Source: DASWHR01 sp036398095 (lineage in GTDB: Bacteria > Actinomycetota > AC-67). From it: DNA of 44,686 nt. How positions within the stretch are numbered: position 1 is the stretch's first letter; each line of letters starts with the position of its first letter. The stretch covers positions 1 through 44,686 of the forward strand of contig DASWHR010000072.1 of NCBI GenBank assembly GCA_036398095.1, read 5' to 3'. A program made the translations under genes and the position numbers. Shown here in pieces: positions 34,603 to 43,179 of this stretch. The notes below the pieces were generated by a model, which was not told where the DNA came from, ran no database searches, and saw nothing but the letters and a program-made list of their open reading frames with translations.

Positions 34603-36042
34603 ATGCTCACCCCGGAGATCGCCTGGCGCGCGATCGCGCCCATCGTTGCGCTCGCCGGCGGCGGCGTGCTGACCCTGCTGATGGTTTCACTGAATCGCCG
34701 GATGCATCGCGGCGCTTTGGCCGGCGTGTCGCTGGCGTCGCTGGGCGCCGCGGCGTGGTTCACCGTCGACCTTCGAGACCGCCAGACCGTGGGGATGCAA
34801 GGAATGCTCGCGGCCGACGGCGTTGCGCTCTTCGGCTCGATCATCCTGATCGGCAGCGCCGCGCTGGCGATCCTGCTCGCCTACGAGTACTTGTCGGCGC
34901 GCGGAATCCATCGTCCGGAGTTCTATCCGCTGCTGCTGTTCGCGACCGCGGGCATGGTGCTTCTGACCTCAGCCAACGACTTGCTAATGGTCTTCCTCGC
35001 GATCGAGATCTTGTCGCTCGCGCTTTACGTGCTCACCGCGCTTGCGCGGCGCGACGACAAGAGTCAAGAGGCGGCCTTGAAGTACTTCCTTCTGGGCGCC
35101 TTCGCGAGCGCATTCTTGCTGTACGGAATCGCGCTCGCCTACGGAGCGACTGCGACGACGAACATCGCCCGGATCAGCGAAGTGATTGCCTCGTCGCCGC
35201 CTCGTCTGGCGTTTCTTGCATTCGCGATGATCGCGGCCGGTCTGGGCTTCAAGATCGCCGCCGTTCCGTTTCACATGTGGACGCCCGACGTCTATCAGGG
35301 CGCGCCCACCCCGGTCACCGCGTTCATGGCGGCCGGGACGAAGACGGCGGCCTTCGTCGCCCTCTTGCGCGTCTTCCTGGTCGGCTTCGGATCGCTCGAG
35401 TGGGACTGGCAGCCGCTGCTGTGGGTCGTGGCCGTCGCGTCAATGTCGCTCGGGGCGGTGGTCGCGATCGTTCAGTCCGACGTGAAGCGCATGCTGGCGT
35501 ACTCGTCGATCGCGCACGCCGGGTACTTGCTCGTGGGAGTGATCGCGTCCAGCCGGGACGGCACCACCTCCGTCCTCTACTACATGGCCGTCTACGCGAT
35601 CGCGACGATGGGCGCGTTCGGACTGGTGCTCGCGACGGCCGCCGGCGGAAAGGAGCGGCTCGACATCGCGTCCTGGCAAGGCATCGGCCGGCGGTCACCC
35701 GCATTCGCCGGAGCGATGACGCTGTTCTTGCTCTCGCTTGCGGGAATCCCTCCGACCGCCGGTTTCATGGGGAAGTTCTTCGTGTTCCGCGCAGCGATCG
35801 ACTCGGGTGAGGTCGCGCTCGTCGTCGCCGGGCTTGTCACCAGCGTCGTCGCCGCCTTCTTCTACCTTCGGCTGGTTGTGATGATGTGGATGCAGGATCC
35901 GCCGGCCGGCGACCAGGGCGTCGCGCCGTCGCGCGTGCTCATTGCGGGGATCGCGCTCATCGCGGCCGCAACGATTGCGCTCGGCGTGTGGCCGCAAGAG
36001 CTGCTCGATCTGGCGCGAGGCGCCTCGGTGTTCCTGGGATGA
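34603..36042 (+). CDS. nuoN: NADH-quinone oxidoreductase subunit N
   Basis: The 479-aa, fourteen-helix subunit has LLMVFLAIEILSLALYVLTAL with the proton-path Glu, KYFLLGAFASAFLLYGIAL, FHMWTPDVYQGAPTPVTAFMA and LAYSSIAHAGYLLVG. It completes the set of fourteen subunits in the canonical order. The ATG at 34603 directly follows the nuoM stop. The stop overlaps the start of the prenyl synthase gene (ATGA), which binds that gene to the operon. Confidence 0.97.
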   Translation: MLTPEIAWRAIAPIVALAGGGVLTLLMVSLNRRMHRGALAGVSLASLGAAAWFTVDLRDRQTVGMQGMLAADGVALFGSIILIGSAALAILLAYEYLSARGIHRPEFYPLLLFATAGMVLLTSANDLLMVFLAIEILSLALYVLTALARRDDKSQEAALKYFLLGAFASAFLLYGIALAYGATATTNIARISEVIASSPPRLAFLAFAMIAAGLGFKIAAVPFHMWTPDVYQGAPTPVTAFMAAGTKTAAFVALLRVFLVGFGSLEWDWQPLLWVVAVASMSLGAVVAIVQSDVKRMLAYSSIAHAGYLLVGVIASSRDGTTSVLYYMAVYAIATMGAFGLVLATAAGGKERLDIASWQGIGRRSPAFAGAMTLFLLSLAGIPPTAGFMGKFFVFRAAIDSGEVALVVAGLVTSVVAAFFYLRLVVMMWMQDPPAGDQGVAPSRVLIAGIALIAAATIALGVWPQELLDLARGASVFLG

Positions 36043-37001
36043 ACGCCGACCCGCTGGGCGGACTCGAGCTCGATATCCGCGGCGAGCTTGAGGGCGTTGA
36101 GGCCGGGCTTCGCGCGGCGGTCGATTCGGCGCAGCCCTTGGTGCGAGATGCCGCCGGGCACGTTCTTGCCGGGGGCGGGAAGCGGTTCCGGCCGATGCTG
36201 ACTCTGCTGTGCGGCCGGCTCGGCGACTACGACGCGCACTCCAAGCCGGTCGCCGCGTGCGGCGTCGCGATCGAGCTGACCCACCTGGCGACGCTTTATC
36301 ACGACGACGTGATGGACGAAGCCGCCGTCCGGCGCTCTCGCCCGAGCGCGAACGCGCGGTTCGACAATCGCGTTGCGATCCTTGCCGGGGATTGGCTCTT
36401 CGCGAGGGCGTCCGCGATCGCCGCGGATCTGGGGACCTACCCGTCGCGGATCCTCGCCGACACCATCGCCGACGTGTGTGAGGGGCAGATCATGGAATCC
36501 GAGCACACGGGCTCCCCCGACCAGAACGTGGATCGATACCTCGAGACGATCAAGCGCAAGACCGCCGCGCTGCTGGCGACCTCGTGTCATCTTGGCGCGT
36601 GGCTCGCCGGCGCTCCAACCGCCGTCGTCGAAGCCGTCACGGCGTTCGGCGAAGCGCTCGGAATCGCCTTCCAACTCGCCGACGACGTGCTCGACATCAC
36701 CGGAGAGGACTCCGGAAAGGTGCCGGGCACCGATCTTCGCGAAGGCGTCTGGACCCTTCCCGTCCTCGCCACGTTGGCCGGCGACCTCGCCGGGGCGCCA
36801 CAATTGCGGCGCGCAATCGACGGCGAGGACTACGAGGCCGCTCTCGCGTTGCTTCGCGGCAACGGCTCGACCGACCGGGCGCTCCAAACCGCGGCGTCGT
36901 GGGAGCGGCGAGCGGTTGACTCGCTCGCCCCGTTGCCGGGCGGAGTCGCTCGCGACGCGCTCACCGCGCTCGCCGCGTTCGTCACTCGGCGAACCGCCTA
37001 A
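36039..37001 (+). CDS. Polyprenyl diphosphate synthase (menaquinone side chain)
   Basis: The 320-aa trans-prenyltransferase has GGGKRFRPMLTLL, the first Asp-rich motif LYHDDVMDEA (DDxxD) and the second LADDVLDITG (DDxxD), with GxxFQLADD. Such enzymes extend FPP or GGPP with IPP to the long chains of menaquinone; the residues before the first motif (ELTHLATL) are compatible with a medium or long chain, but length is not fixed from sequence. The start overlaps nuoN. Together with the reductase at the operon head it puts quinone tail synthesis and reduction under the same Rex-controlled promoter as complex I. Confidence 0.93.
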   Translation: MNADPLGGLELDIRGELEGVEAGLRAAVDSAQPLVRDAAGHVLAGGGKRFRPMLTLLCGRLGDYDAHSKPVAACGVAIELTHLATLYHDDVMDEAAVRRSRPSANARFDNRVAILAGDWLFARASAIAADLGTYPSRILADTIADVCEGQIMESEHTGSPDQNVDRYLETIKRKTAALLATSCHLGAWLAGAPTAVVEAVTAFGEALGIAFQLADDVLDITGEDSGKVPGTDLREGVWTLPVLATLAGDLAGAPQLRRAIDGEDYEAALALLRGNGSTDRALQTAASWERRAVDSLAPLPGGVARDALTALAAFVTRRTA

Positions 37002-37017
37002 GCGGTTCATGGGTGAT

Positions 37018-37233
37018 TCAGACCTTCTTGATCTCCCAGCGGTTGTAGAGCGCAGCCTTCGTCAACAGGATCTGGTCGCCAGCCGCGAGTCCTTCGGGTA
37101 CCAAGTCGGCGCGCACGTCGGCCGATTCGATTCGGCCATCGGTGAACCGGACGGTGATGTGAACGATCGGTGCGCCTTCTCGCTCGCCCGGCTCGACCCT
37201 GTCGACGACGGCGTTCGCTTCTCCTAGATTCAC
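37018..37233 (-). CDS. Small conserved-looking protein of unknown function
   Basis: The 71-aa product is predicted to be mostly beta strands (NAVVDRVEPG..., IVHITVRFTDGRIESADVRADLV, ILLTKAALYNRWEIKKV) with no helix or signal. The GTG at 37233 has AGGAGG six bases upstream and overlaps the stop of the Rieske-fusion gene (GTGA), so it is a real coupled gene. I do not recognise it; a small partner or chaperone of the Rieske protein is only a guess. Confidence 0.65.
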   Translation of the reverse strand: MNLGEANAVVDRVEPGEREGAPIVHITVRFTDGRIESADVRADLVPEGLAAGDQILLTKAALYNRWEIKKV

Positions 37234-37904
37234 GATTCCTCCTCGAGCTCGAGATAGACGATGCCGCCCTCCACGACAAGGGCGAAGGACGCAATGGGGT
37301 CGTCGCTTGGACCGCGGACCCGCTCCCCGCTGCAGACGTCGAACTGGCTGCCGTGCAACGGACAGGTGATCACGCCGCCTTCGAGGGTTCCTTGCGAAAG
37401 AGTTCCGCCGGCGTGCGGGCAGACGTCGTCGACGGCGCAGAACCGCGAGCCGAGGTGATACACGGCGACGGGCCCGGCCGAAGTCTCCTGCCGGTGCACC
37501 AGGCCGAGCCGTCCCGCGGCGTCGCGTTCCTCGAACAACCGGATCCGGATGCCCGACGACGGGCCGTCCCAGGTCGACAACTTCGAGGACAGCTGCGCGG
37601 CGATCGCGCCGCGATTGGTCACGAGATCGTAGAGGACGGCCGCTGCTTCCCACCGCTCGCGATCGGGCAGCGAGATGAACGCGGCGGCCAGGGCCTTGGG
37701 CCAGCGCTCCCGGATGATCGCGACCGCGGCATCCCATCCCGGAACGTCGAGGTCGACCACCACCGCGGCGGCATTCAGCACGTCGCCCAGCCGAGTGAAG
37801 TCGTCCAGCAGAATCGACGGTCGGGCCATCAGGCCCGCGGCCGCCTCCAGACGTCCCCTGGCGACCGGGTTGCGCGAGACCACGACGACGGTGCCTTCGA
37901 TCAC
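37230..37904 (-). CDS. Receiver-like domain fused to a Rieske [2Fe-2S] ferredoxin
   Basis: The 224-aa protein has two parts. Residues 5-110 alternate beta and alpha as in response-regulator receivers: TVVVVSRNP, then VVVDLDVPGWDAAVAIIRERWP with Asp51 or Asp53 at the phospho-acceptor position. The acidic pair after strand 1 is missing, so it is a degenerate receiver or another flavodoxin-like fold. Residues 115-222 are a Rieske ferredoxin of the soluble type with CPH (162-164) and CPLH (181-184), plus a GGTLSQG and GSQFDV frame. It is cytoplasmic. The GTG at 37904 has AGGAG seven bases upstream. It may sense or pass electrons; nothing in the sequence fixes its partner. Confidence 0.8.
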   Translation of the reverse strand: MIEGTVVVVSRNPVARGRLEAAAGLMARPSILLDDFTRLGDVLNAAAVVVDLDVPGWDAAVAIIRERWPKALAAAFISLPDRERWEAAAVLYDLVTNRGAIAAQLSSKLSTWDGPSSGIRIRLFEERDAAGRLGLVHRQETSAGPVAVYHLGSRFCAVDDVCPHAGGTLSQGTLEGGVITCPLHGSQFDVCSGERVRGPSDDPIASFALVVEGGIVYLELEEES

Positions 37905-38139
37905 TCAAATGCTCCTAAAGAAGACTTCCGGCATTTCGCTGGTTAACACTGTGCTTTCAATGTAAACTACCCGCATCATGGGAACCGGGAAGGATTGGAG
38001 CGGATGGTCCGGATCCCCCGCGGGGGGCGCTCTTCTGGACGATTTCACCATTGACTCCCTCCCCTCCGAAACCTACATTAGCCCTTGCACACATGCACAT
38101 ACGCGCATGACTGGTGCCTATCCGGCGGAGAGGGGCGGG
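37905..38139. other. Intergenic control region between the Rieske-fusion gene and the ABC transporter operon
   Basis: This 235-bp gap between divergent genes holds AGGAG for the minus-strand gene, a -10-like TAAACT (37963-37968) facing an ATG at 37978, and a better promoter at 38051-38079. The frame from 37978 is open through to the lipoprotein, but the added 54 residues look non-protein-like and precede the signal sequence, so I treat that stretch as leader. Confidence 0.5.
38051..38079 (+). promoter_or_regulatory. Promoter of the branched-chain amino-acid-type ABC operon
   Basis: TTGACT (38051-38056) and TACATT (38074-38079) are spaced by exactly 17 bp. Transcription would start near 38086, giving a leader of about 54 nt to the GTG at 38140. 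This supports the shorter lipoprotein start. Confidence 0.65.
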
Positions 38140-39663
38140 GTGAGCGCTCTATCCGAAGTTCGCAACGAAGCAGTGCGTGAGCGCAAACGCCGACCGGCGG
38201 TCCCTGGTGGACGACGCGCCGGCGTCTTGACCGCTCGCGGCACTCGCGCGCGTCACGCGGCCGTGTTCGCGGCCGTTATCGCCCTGGTCCTGACGGCTTG
38301 CGGGCCCCGATTCGATCGGGATGCGATCCCGACCATCGCGATCGGCGACCGGCAATCCACCGACGGCCCGGAGGCTACCGGCGAGCCCACCACAATCCCC
38401 ACCGGCACGCAGTCTTCCGGGCAGGTCGGCTCGATCCCCACGACCGATACCGGCGGCGGAATCGGCGGCGGAAAGGGAGCCGTGGTGCGTGGGGGCGTCG
38501 TCAAGGTCGGCGGGCTCTTCCCGCTGACCGGTGGCCTGTCCGCCCTTGGCACTCCCGCCTTCCAGGGCGCCCAGGCGTACTTCAACTATTTGAACTCCCA
38601 GGGCGGGATCGCCGGAAAGAAAATCCAGTTCGTTGTCTGCGACGATCAAGCCGACGACACGCGCTCGACGACATGCGCGAAGAAGCTCGTCGAGCAGGAC
38701 GGCGTCTTCATGATGGGTCCGTCGTTCACCCCCTTCTCGTTGACCGTGATCAACCAGTTGCGCTCGGCGAAGGTGCCCTGGGTCGGGTTCGACGGGATCA
38801 ACGTCGAAGGGTTCTCGGCGGAGAACGTCGTTACGATCGGATCGCCGATCGAGACGATGGAGCACGGACTCCTGCCGTATTGGTGGGACAAGGTCAAGAA
38901 GGACACCGGCTCGCCGCCGACGAAGCTCGGGGTTGTCGTGCTCGACTCCGGGCCGGCACAGACCTACCTGCGGGAAGCGGAAGACGTCATGTGCCCGCGC
39001 CTGGGATGCGAGATCGTCCGAACCGTCGAGGTCGGCTACACCACGACCCAGTACGGAACGATTTGCCGCTCGATGCAGTCGCAGAACGTGGACGCCGTGT
39101 GGATCATCACCGACCCGGCGAGCGCCATCAAGCTTCTGGTCCAGTGCCAGGCGGCCGGCTACAAGCCCCCCAAGGGGTTCCTGGGACAGCACGGTATCTA
39201 CCTGGATCTCACGCTGCGTCAGGCGGGTCGCTTCGCCGACGGCATGCTGAGCAACTCTGCGTTGGTGCCAGACACCGTCAACAATCCCGCGACGGCAGAG
39301 ATGAAGAAGATCATCCGAACGTATTACCCGAATGCCGACATGGGTTACTTCACCACGCTCGCCTATGCCAGCGCGCGCATGGTTGCGGACGTGATCGAGC
39401 GAGTGGTCGACGCCGGCAAGGAGCTATCGCGAACGGAGGCGCTCGCCGCGGCGGCGGGCATCACGTCCTACGACTGCCACGGCTTGTGCAAGGGCGTGAA
39501 TCTGGCCCCGCCGGCGGCGAGGACCGGGGGCAACCACAACATTTGGATCGTGCGCGCCGACTTCTCGCAGGACTCGAAGGGCCGCTGGGTCTACGAAGCC
39601 GGCCCGATCGACTCGTATTCGGTTCGCACATGGCCTTGCCCCGGCAAGCCGAGACCCTGTTAG
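38140..39663 (+). CDS. Branched-chain amino-acid-type ABC transporter substrate-binding lipoprotein
   Basis: From the GTG at 38140 the product is 507 aa: an Arg-rich n-region, a hydrophobic core and lipobox LVLTAC with Cys54. A Thr/Gly/Ser linker of about 60 residues follows, then a periplasmic-binding-protein type I fold (GGLFPLTGGLSALGTPAFQGAQAYFNYLN in parts, GGIAGKKIQFVVCDDQ, MGPSFTPFS, IITDPASAIKLLVQCQAAGY). It binds a solute outside the cell for the LivH/LivMG/LivF system. The substrate may be an amino acid, urea or amide; it cannot be fixed. GAGAGGGG precedes the start. An ATG at 37978 in the same frame is rejected because a promoter lies downstream of it. Confidence 0.9.
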   Translation: MSALSEVRNEAVRERKRRPAVPGGRRAGVLTARGTRARHAAVFAAVIALVLTACGPRFDRDAIPTIAIGDRQSTDGPEATGEPTTIPTGTQSSGQVGSIPTTDTGGGIGGGKGAVVRGGVVKVGGLFPLTGGLSALGTPAFQGAQAYFNYLNSQGGIAGKKIQFVVCDDQADDTRSTTCAKKLVEQDGVFMMGPSFTPFSLTVINQLRSAKVPWVGFDGINVEGFSAENVVTIGSPIETMEHGLLPYWWDKVKKDTGSPPTKLGVVVLDSGPAQTYLREAEDVMCPRLGCEIVRTVEVGYTTTQYGTICRSMQSQNVDAVWIITDPASAIKLLVQCQAAGYKPPKGFLGQHGIYLDLTLRQAGRFADGMLSNSALVPDTVNNPATAEMKKIIRTYYPNADMGYFTTLAYASARMVADVIERVVDAGKELSRTEALAAAAGITSYDCHGLCKGVNLAPPAARTGGNHNIWIVRADFSQDSKGRWVYEAGPIDSYSVRTWPCPGKPRPC

Positions 39664-39673
39664 GCGGCCGGCG

Positions 39674-40555
39674 ATGCTCTTGCTCCTTCAATACGCCGTC
39701 AACGGCCTGGCCGCCGGCTTCGTGATCGGACTGCTCGCGCTCTCGCTCGTGATGATCTACCGATCGACGCGGGTGCTGTCATTCGCCCAGGGCGTTATCG
39801 CTTCGCTCGCGACCTACGTGTACTACCAGATGCAAACCGTCTGGGAATGGCCGGCCGTTGCCGCGCTGCCGATCGCGCTGATCGCCGCCGCGATCGTCGG
39901 CGCCCTGGCCGACCTGCTCGCGATGCGTCCGCTGCGCAAGGCGGATGCGCTGACACGCACGGTTGCGACGCTCGGCATCGTCCTGGTCCTGCAGGTCGTG
40001 ATGCGCGTCGGGTGGGGCGGGCAGGAATCGTTCGTCCGGCCGCTCGTCAGCGGGGGGATCCGCGCTGGCGATTTCAACGTCGGAGCGCAAGAGTTGCTGA
40101 CCGCGTTCGTTGCGATCGCCGCCGCCGGGCTGTTCGGCTTGTGGACCAGAACGTCCTACCGCGGGCTGGGGTTGCAGGCGATTGCCGAAGACGCGTCAGC
40201 GGCTCGGTTGCTCGGCGTGGATCCGACGCGCGCCTCGATGTTGGCGTGGTCGATCGGAGCCGTGCTCGCCGCGCTCGCCGGGATTCTGGTGACGCCGACG
40301 CTCGTGCTCAACCCGTTGCAGATGACGCTGATCATGGTCACGGCGTTCGGTGCGGCGCTCCTGGGCGGCTTCACCAGTCTGCCGATGGCGCTCGGCGGTG
40401 GCGTGCTGATCGGGGTCGTGCAGTCGGTCACGACCGGCTATGTCAACGTCTCCGGAGTATCGGAGGCGTTCGGATTCGTCGCCGTGTTCGCCGTGCTGGT
40501 GGTTATGCGCGGAAAGCGCGGCGCGGTCGTGCTGCCGGGAAGGAGCGCCGCGTGA
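39674..40555 (+). CDS. LivH-type ABC permease
   Basis: The 293-aa membrane protein of about eight helices starts LLLLQYAVNGLAAGFVIGLLALSLVMIYRSTRVLSFAQG (in parts), the standard LivH opening. It has the EAA-like RGLGLQAIAEDASAARLLGVD loop contacting the ATPases and GGFTSLPMALGGGVLIGVVQS near the end. It forms the membrane channel with the LivM part of the next gene. The ATG at 39674 is 10 bp after the lipoprotein gene. Confidence 0.92.
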   Translation: MLLLLQYAVNGLAAGFVIGLLALSLVMIYRSTRVLSFAQGVIASLATYVYYQMQTVWEWPAVAALPIALIAAAIVGALADLLAMRPLRKADALTRTVATLGIVLVLQVVMRVGWGGQESFVRPLVSGGIRAGDFNVGAQELLTAFVAIAAAGLFGLWTRTSYRGLGLQAIAEDASAARLLGVDPTRASMLAWSIGAVLAALAGILVTPTLVLNPLQMTLIMVTAFGAALLGGFTSLPMALGGGVLIGVVQSVTTGYVNVSGVSEAFGFVAVFAVLVVMRGKRGAVVLPGRSAA

Positions 40556-42483
40556 GGCGCAGCGGAACGCCGCTCTACGGCGCCGGCTTGGCGGTCGCGG
40601 TCGCAGTCGCGGGTCTGGTGCTGGGCGCGTTCTGGCTGACGATCTTCTCGCTCGCCATCTGCTACGTACTGGCCGCCTTGTCGATGGTCGTGCTGACCGG
40701 ATGGAGCGGCCAGCTCAATCTTCACGTCGCGGCGCTCGGACTCGGCTGGGGCGCGTATTCGATGTACGCGCTGACCGTCTTCGGAGTCCCCGTCGCGATC
40801 GCTCTTCCGGCCGCCGGCATCGTCACGATTCCGTTCGCGATCTTGATCGGCAGCGTCGCCGTCCGATTCCGCGGCTTGGAGCTGGCCGTCGCGACGCTTG
40901 CGATCGGACTGATTTTCGAACGGCTCGCGTTCCGCAACATCGGCAAGGTCTTGGCGTCGCGCAGCGAAAACATCACGACGTTCGGATCGTCGTTCGTTCC
41001 CGTCGGCCGGCCCGACGCCGGAGTTGTTTCGTTCGAGACCGACCGCGGGTTCTTCTACTTCTCGCTTCTCCTGGCCGTCGTTGTGTTCGTGCTCGTGCGG
41101 AATCTGGCACGAGGACGAACCGGGCGGACCCTTCGCGCCCTGCGTGAACGAGAAGTGATGGCCGAGTCGCTCGGGATCCCGGTCTTGCGGTGGCGCGTCG
41201 GCGCATTCGCGATGTCGATCATGATCGCCTCGACCGCCGGCGCGTTGCTGGCCGCGCTCAAGACCGGGATCACGCCCGATTCGTTCAACATCGACCTGTC
41301 CTTCCGTTTGCTCGCCGCGACCGTGATCGGCGGCATCGTTTCGCCGTCGGGAGCCGTGATCGGCGGCGCCGTCGCCGCGCTGCTTCCGGAAGTGGTGCAG
41401 TTCGGGCCGCTGAAGATGTTTTCGGGCGAGCGACTCTTCGTGCTCTTCGGCGTCGGCATGATCCTGGCGCTCTGGCGGCTTCCGGAAGGGCTCGCCGGCA
41501 TCGGGGAACGACTTCGAGTTCGCCGTGCGCGACGAACGCTGCCGGCGCCGGCGACGCTTCCCGACGCGGCTGCGGCGATGCCGTCCCCCAACGGATCGGC
41601 GTCGGTGCGGCGTGTCTATCCGAACACGCTCGCACGTCACATCCGTCCGACCCTGCTGCGCGCACACGGCGTCCGCGTCCGATTCGGTGGTGTCGTCGCG
41701 CTCGACGGCGTCGACCTTTCGGTCCCCGAAGGCGAGATCGCGGCGTTGATCGGCCCGAACGGAGCCGGAAAGTCCACGCTCTTCAACTGCATCTCCGGCC
41801 TGATCGAGCCCAACGAAGGGTGCATCTACTATCGCGGTCGCGACGTGACCGGGCTCAGCGCCCACGAACGCGCGATCGAAGGCATCGGTCGCACGTTCCA
41901 AACCGTTGAGGCGTTTCGTGAGATGACCGTCATCGAAAACTTGATGGTCGCCGGGCATGCCGGTGTTCCGGCGAGCGGCATCGCGGAAGCGTTGACGCTT
42001 CCGTCCTCGCGACGCGCCGAGCGCGCACTGGCGGAACGCGCACACGAAGTGTGCGAAACGATCGGATTGTCCGACGTCGCATCCAGGCTCGCCGGCGAGC
42101 TCTCGCTCGGCCGCTTGCGTGAACTCGAGCTGGGCATGGCGCTGGTCCGGCGTCCGCGTCTTTTGCTCCTCGACGAGCCCTCGGCCGGCCTCGACCCGCG
42201 CGAGACGGCGGCGCTCGGCGAGATCGTGCGTCGTGCGCGAGACGCCGATGACTTGTCGGTACTGCTCGTCGAGCACGACATGACGCTGGTGCAGAGCCTG
42301 GCCGAGCACGTGTTCGTCCTCGACTTCGGTGAGATCATCGCGCAGGGCTCGCCCGAACGGGTGCGCCGTGACCCGGTGGTCTTGGAACGCTATCTCGGCA
42401 GCGGCGATCTGGTGCTCGCCGCGGCGGCCGGCGACGAGCCTGCGCGGAAGCCAAAGGCGGTGAGCCGTGCTCGCCGTTCGTGA
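40552..42483 (+). CDS. LivM-LivG fusion: ABC permease with ATP-binding domain
   Basis: The 643-aa protein joins two normally separate subunits. Residues 1-320 are LivM-like, with about eight helices, GWSGQLNLHVAALG and the ATPase-contact loop LRALREREVMAESLGIPVLRWRV (split). A variable linker of about 50 residues leads to a LivG ATPase: Walker A GPNGAGKST near 400, signature LSLGRLRELELGMAL, Walker B LLLLDEPSAGLD near 537 and the switch His in LLVEHDM. The GTG start at 40552 overlaps livH, and the end overlaps livF by 17 nt. Such fusions occur in actinobacteria; no frameshift is needed to explain it. Confidence 0.92.
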   Translation: MRRSGTPLYGAGLAVAVAVAGLVLGAFWLTIFSLAICYVLAALSMVVLTGWSGQLNLHVAALGLGWGAYSMYALTVFGVPVAIALPAAGIVTIPFAILIGSVAVRFRGLELAVATLAIGLIFERLAFRNIGKVLASRSENITTFGSSFVPVGRPDAGVVSFETDRGFFYFSLLLAVVVFVLVRNLARGRTGRTLRALREREVMAESLGIPVLRWRVGAFAMSIMIASTAGALLAALKTGITPDSFNIDLSFRLLAATVIGGIVSPSGAVIGGAVAALLPEVVQFGPLKMFSGERLFVLFGVGMILALWRLPEGLAGIGERLRVRRARRTLPAPATLPDAAAAMPSPNGSASVRRVYPNTLARHIRPTLLRAHGVRVRFGGVVALDGVDLSVPEGEIAALIGPNGAGKSTLFNCISGLIEPNEGCIYYRGRDVTGLSAHERAIEGIGRTFQTVEAFREMTVIENLMVAGHAGVPASGIAEALTLPSSRRAERALAERAHEVCETIGLSDVASRLAGELSLGRLRELELGMALVRRPRLLLLDEPSAGLDPRETAALGEIVRRARDADDLSVLLVEHDMTLVQSLAEHVFVLDFGEIIAQGSPERVRRDPVVLERYLGSGDLVLAAAAGDEPARKPKAVSRARRS

Positions 42484-43177
42484 CATCGATGTCTTTTACG
42501 GCCGCGTCCAGGCGCTGCGTTCGGTGTCGCTCGAGATCGCATCCGGCGAGATGGTCGCACTCTTCGGCGCCAACGGCGCCGGAAAGACGACATCGCTGCG
42601 CGCGATAAGCGGGATGCTGCCGATTATCGCCGGCGAGGTCACGTTCGAAGGGAAGCGCTTGAACGGAATGAGCCCGGAGGCAGTCAGCGGACTCGGCATC
42701 GCGCACATTCCCGAAGGTCGCGGCATCTTCCCGCACATGACCGTGTGGCAGAACCTGAAAATGGGAGGCTACGGGAAACGGCTCAAGACCGGCCCGCTTT
42801 CCGAGCAAATCGACCGGGTGGTGACGCTGTTCCCGCGGTTGAAAGAACGGCTCGGCCAGCAGGCGGGCACCATGTCGGGCGGCGAGCAGCAAATGCTCGC
42901 AATCGGCCGCGCGCTGGTCGGTTCGCCCCGTTTGCTTCTGTTGGACGAACCGTCGCACGGCCTGGCCCCCAAGATCGTGCAGGAGGTCTTCGCGTTGCTG
43001 GCGAACCTCCGAACAGAGGGAATGGGCTTGCTCGTGGTCGAGCAGTATGCCGCGGTGGCGCTCGCCGTCGCCGAACGCGGCTACGTCCTTGACCGAGGCG
43101 TGGTGGCGTTCGCCGGCGACGCGGCATCGATCGCGTCGGATCCGAGTGCCCTCGTCGGCGCGTATCTGGGAGCGTGA
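42467..43177 (+). CDS. LivF-type ABC transporter ATP-binding protein
   Basis: The 236-aa ATPase has Walker A GANGAGKTTS (about 35-44), the Q-loop region, signature MSGGEQQMLAIGRAL, Walker B LLLLDEPSHGLAP and the switch region LVVEQY (Gln-Tyr instead of His is usual for LivF). It pairs with the LivG half of the fusion protein. The GTG start at 42467 lies inside the upstream gene end; a LLAV-like N-terminus is standard for the family. Confidence 0.94.
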   Translation: MLAVRDIDVFYGRVQALRSVSLEIASGEMVALFGANGAGKTTSLRAISGMLPIIAGEVTFEGKRLNGMSPEAVSGLGIAHIPEGRGIFPHMTVWQNLKMGGYGKRLKTGPLSEQIDRVVTLFPRLKERLGQQAGTMSGGEQQMLAIGRALVGSPRLLLLDEPSHGLAPKIVQEVFALLANLRTEGMGLLVVEQYAAVALAVAERGYVLDRGVVAFAGDAASIASDPSALVGAYLGA

Positions 43178-43179
43178 GG

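Noticed and set aside
37978..38139. 54-residue N-terminal extension of the substrate-binding lipoprotein
   Set aside because: A good TTGACT-N17-TACATT promoter lies inside it and the lipoprotein signal starts later, after GAGAGGGG at the GTG 38140.
40552..42483. Possible frameshift or assembly join creating the LivM-LivG fusion
   Set aside because: The frame is continuous with a linker and complete motifs on both sides, and such fusions are known in actinobacteria.
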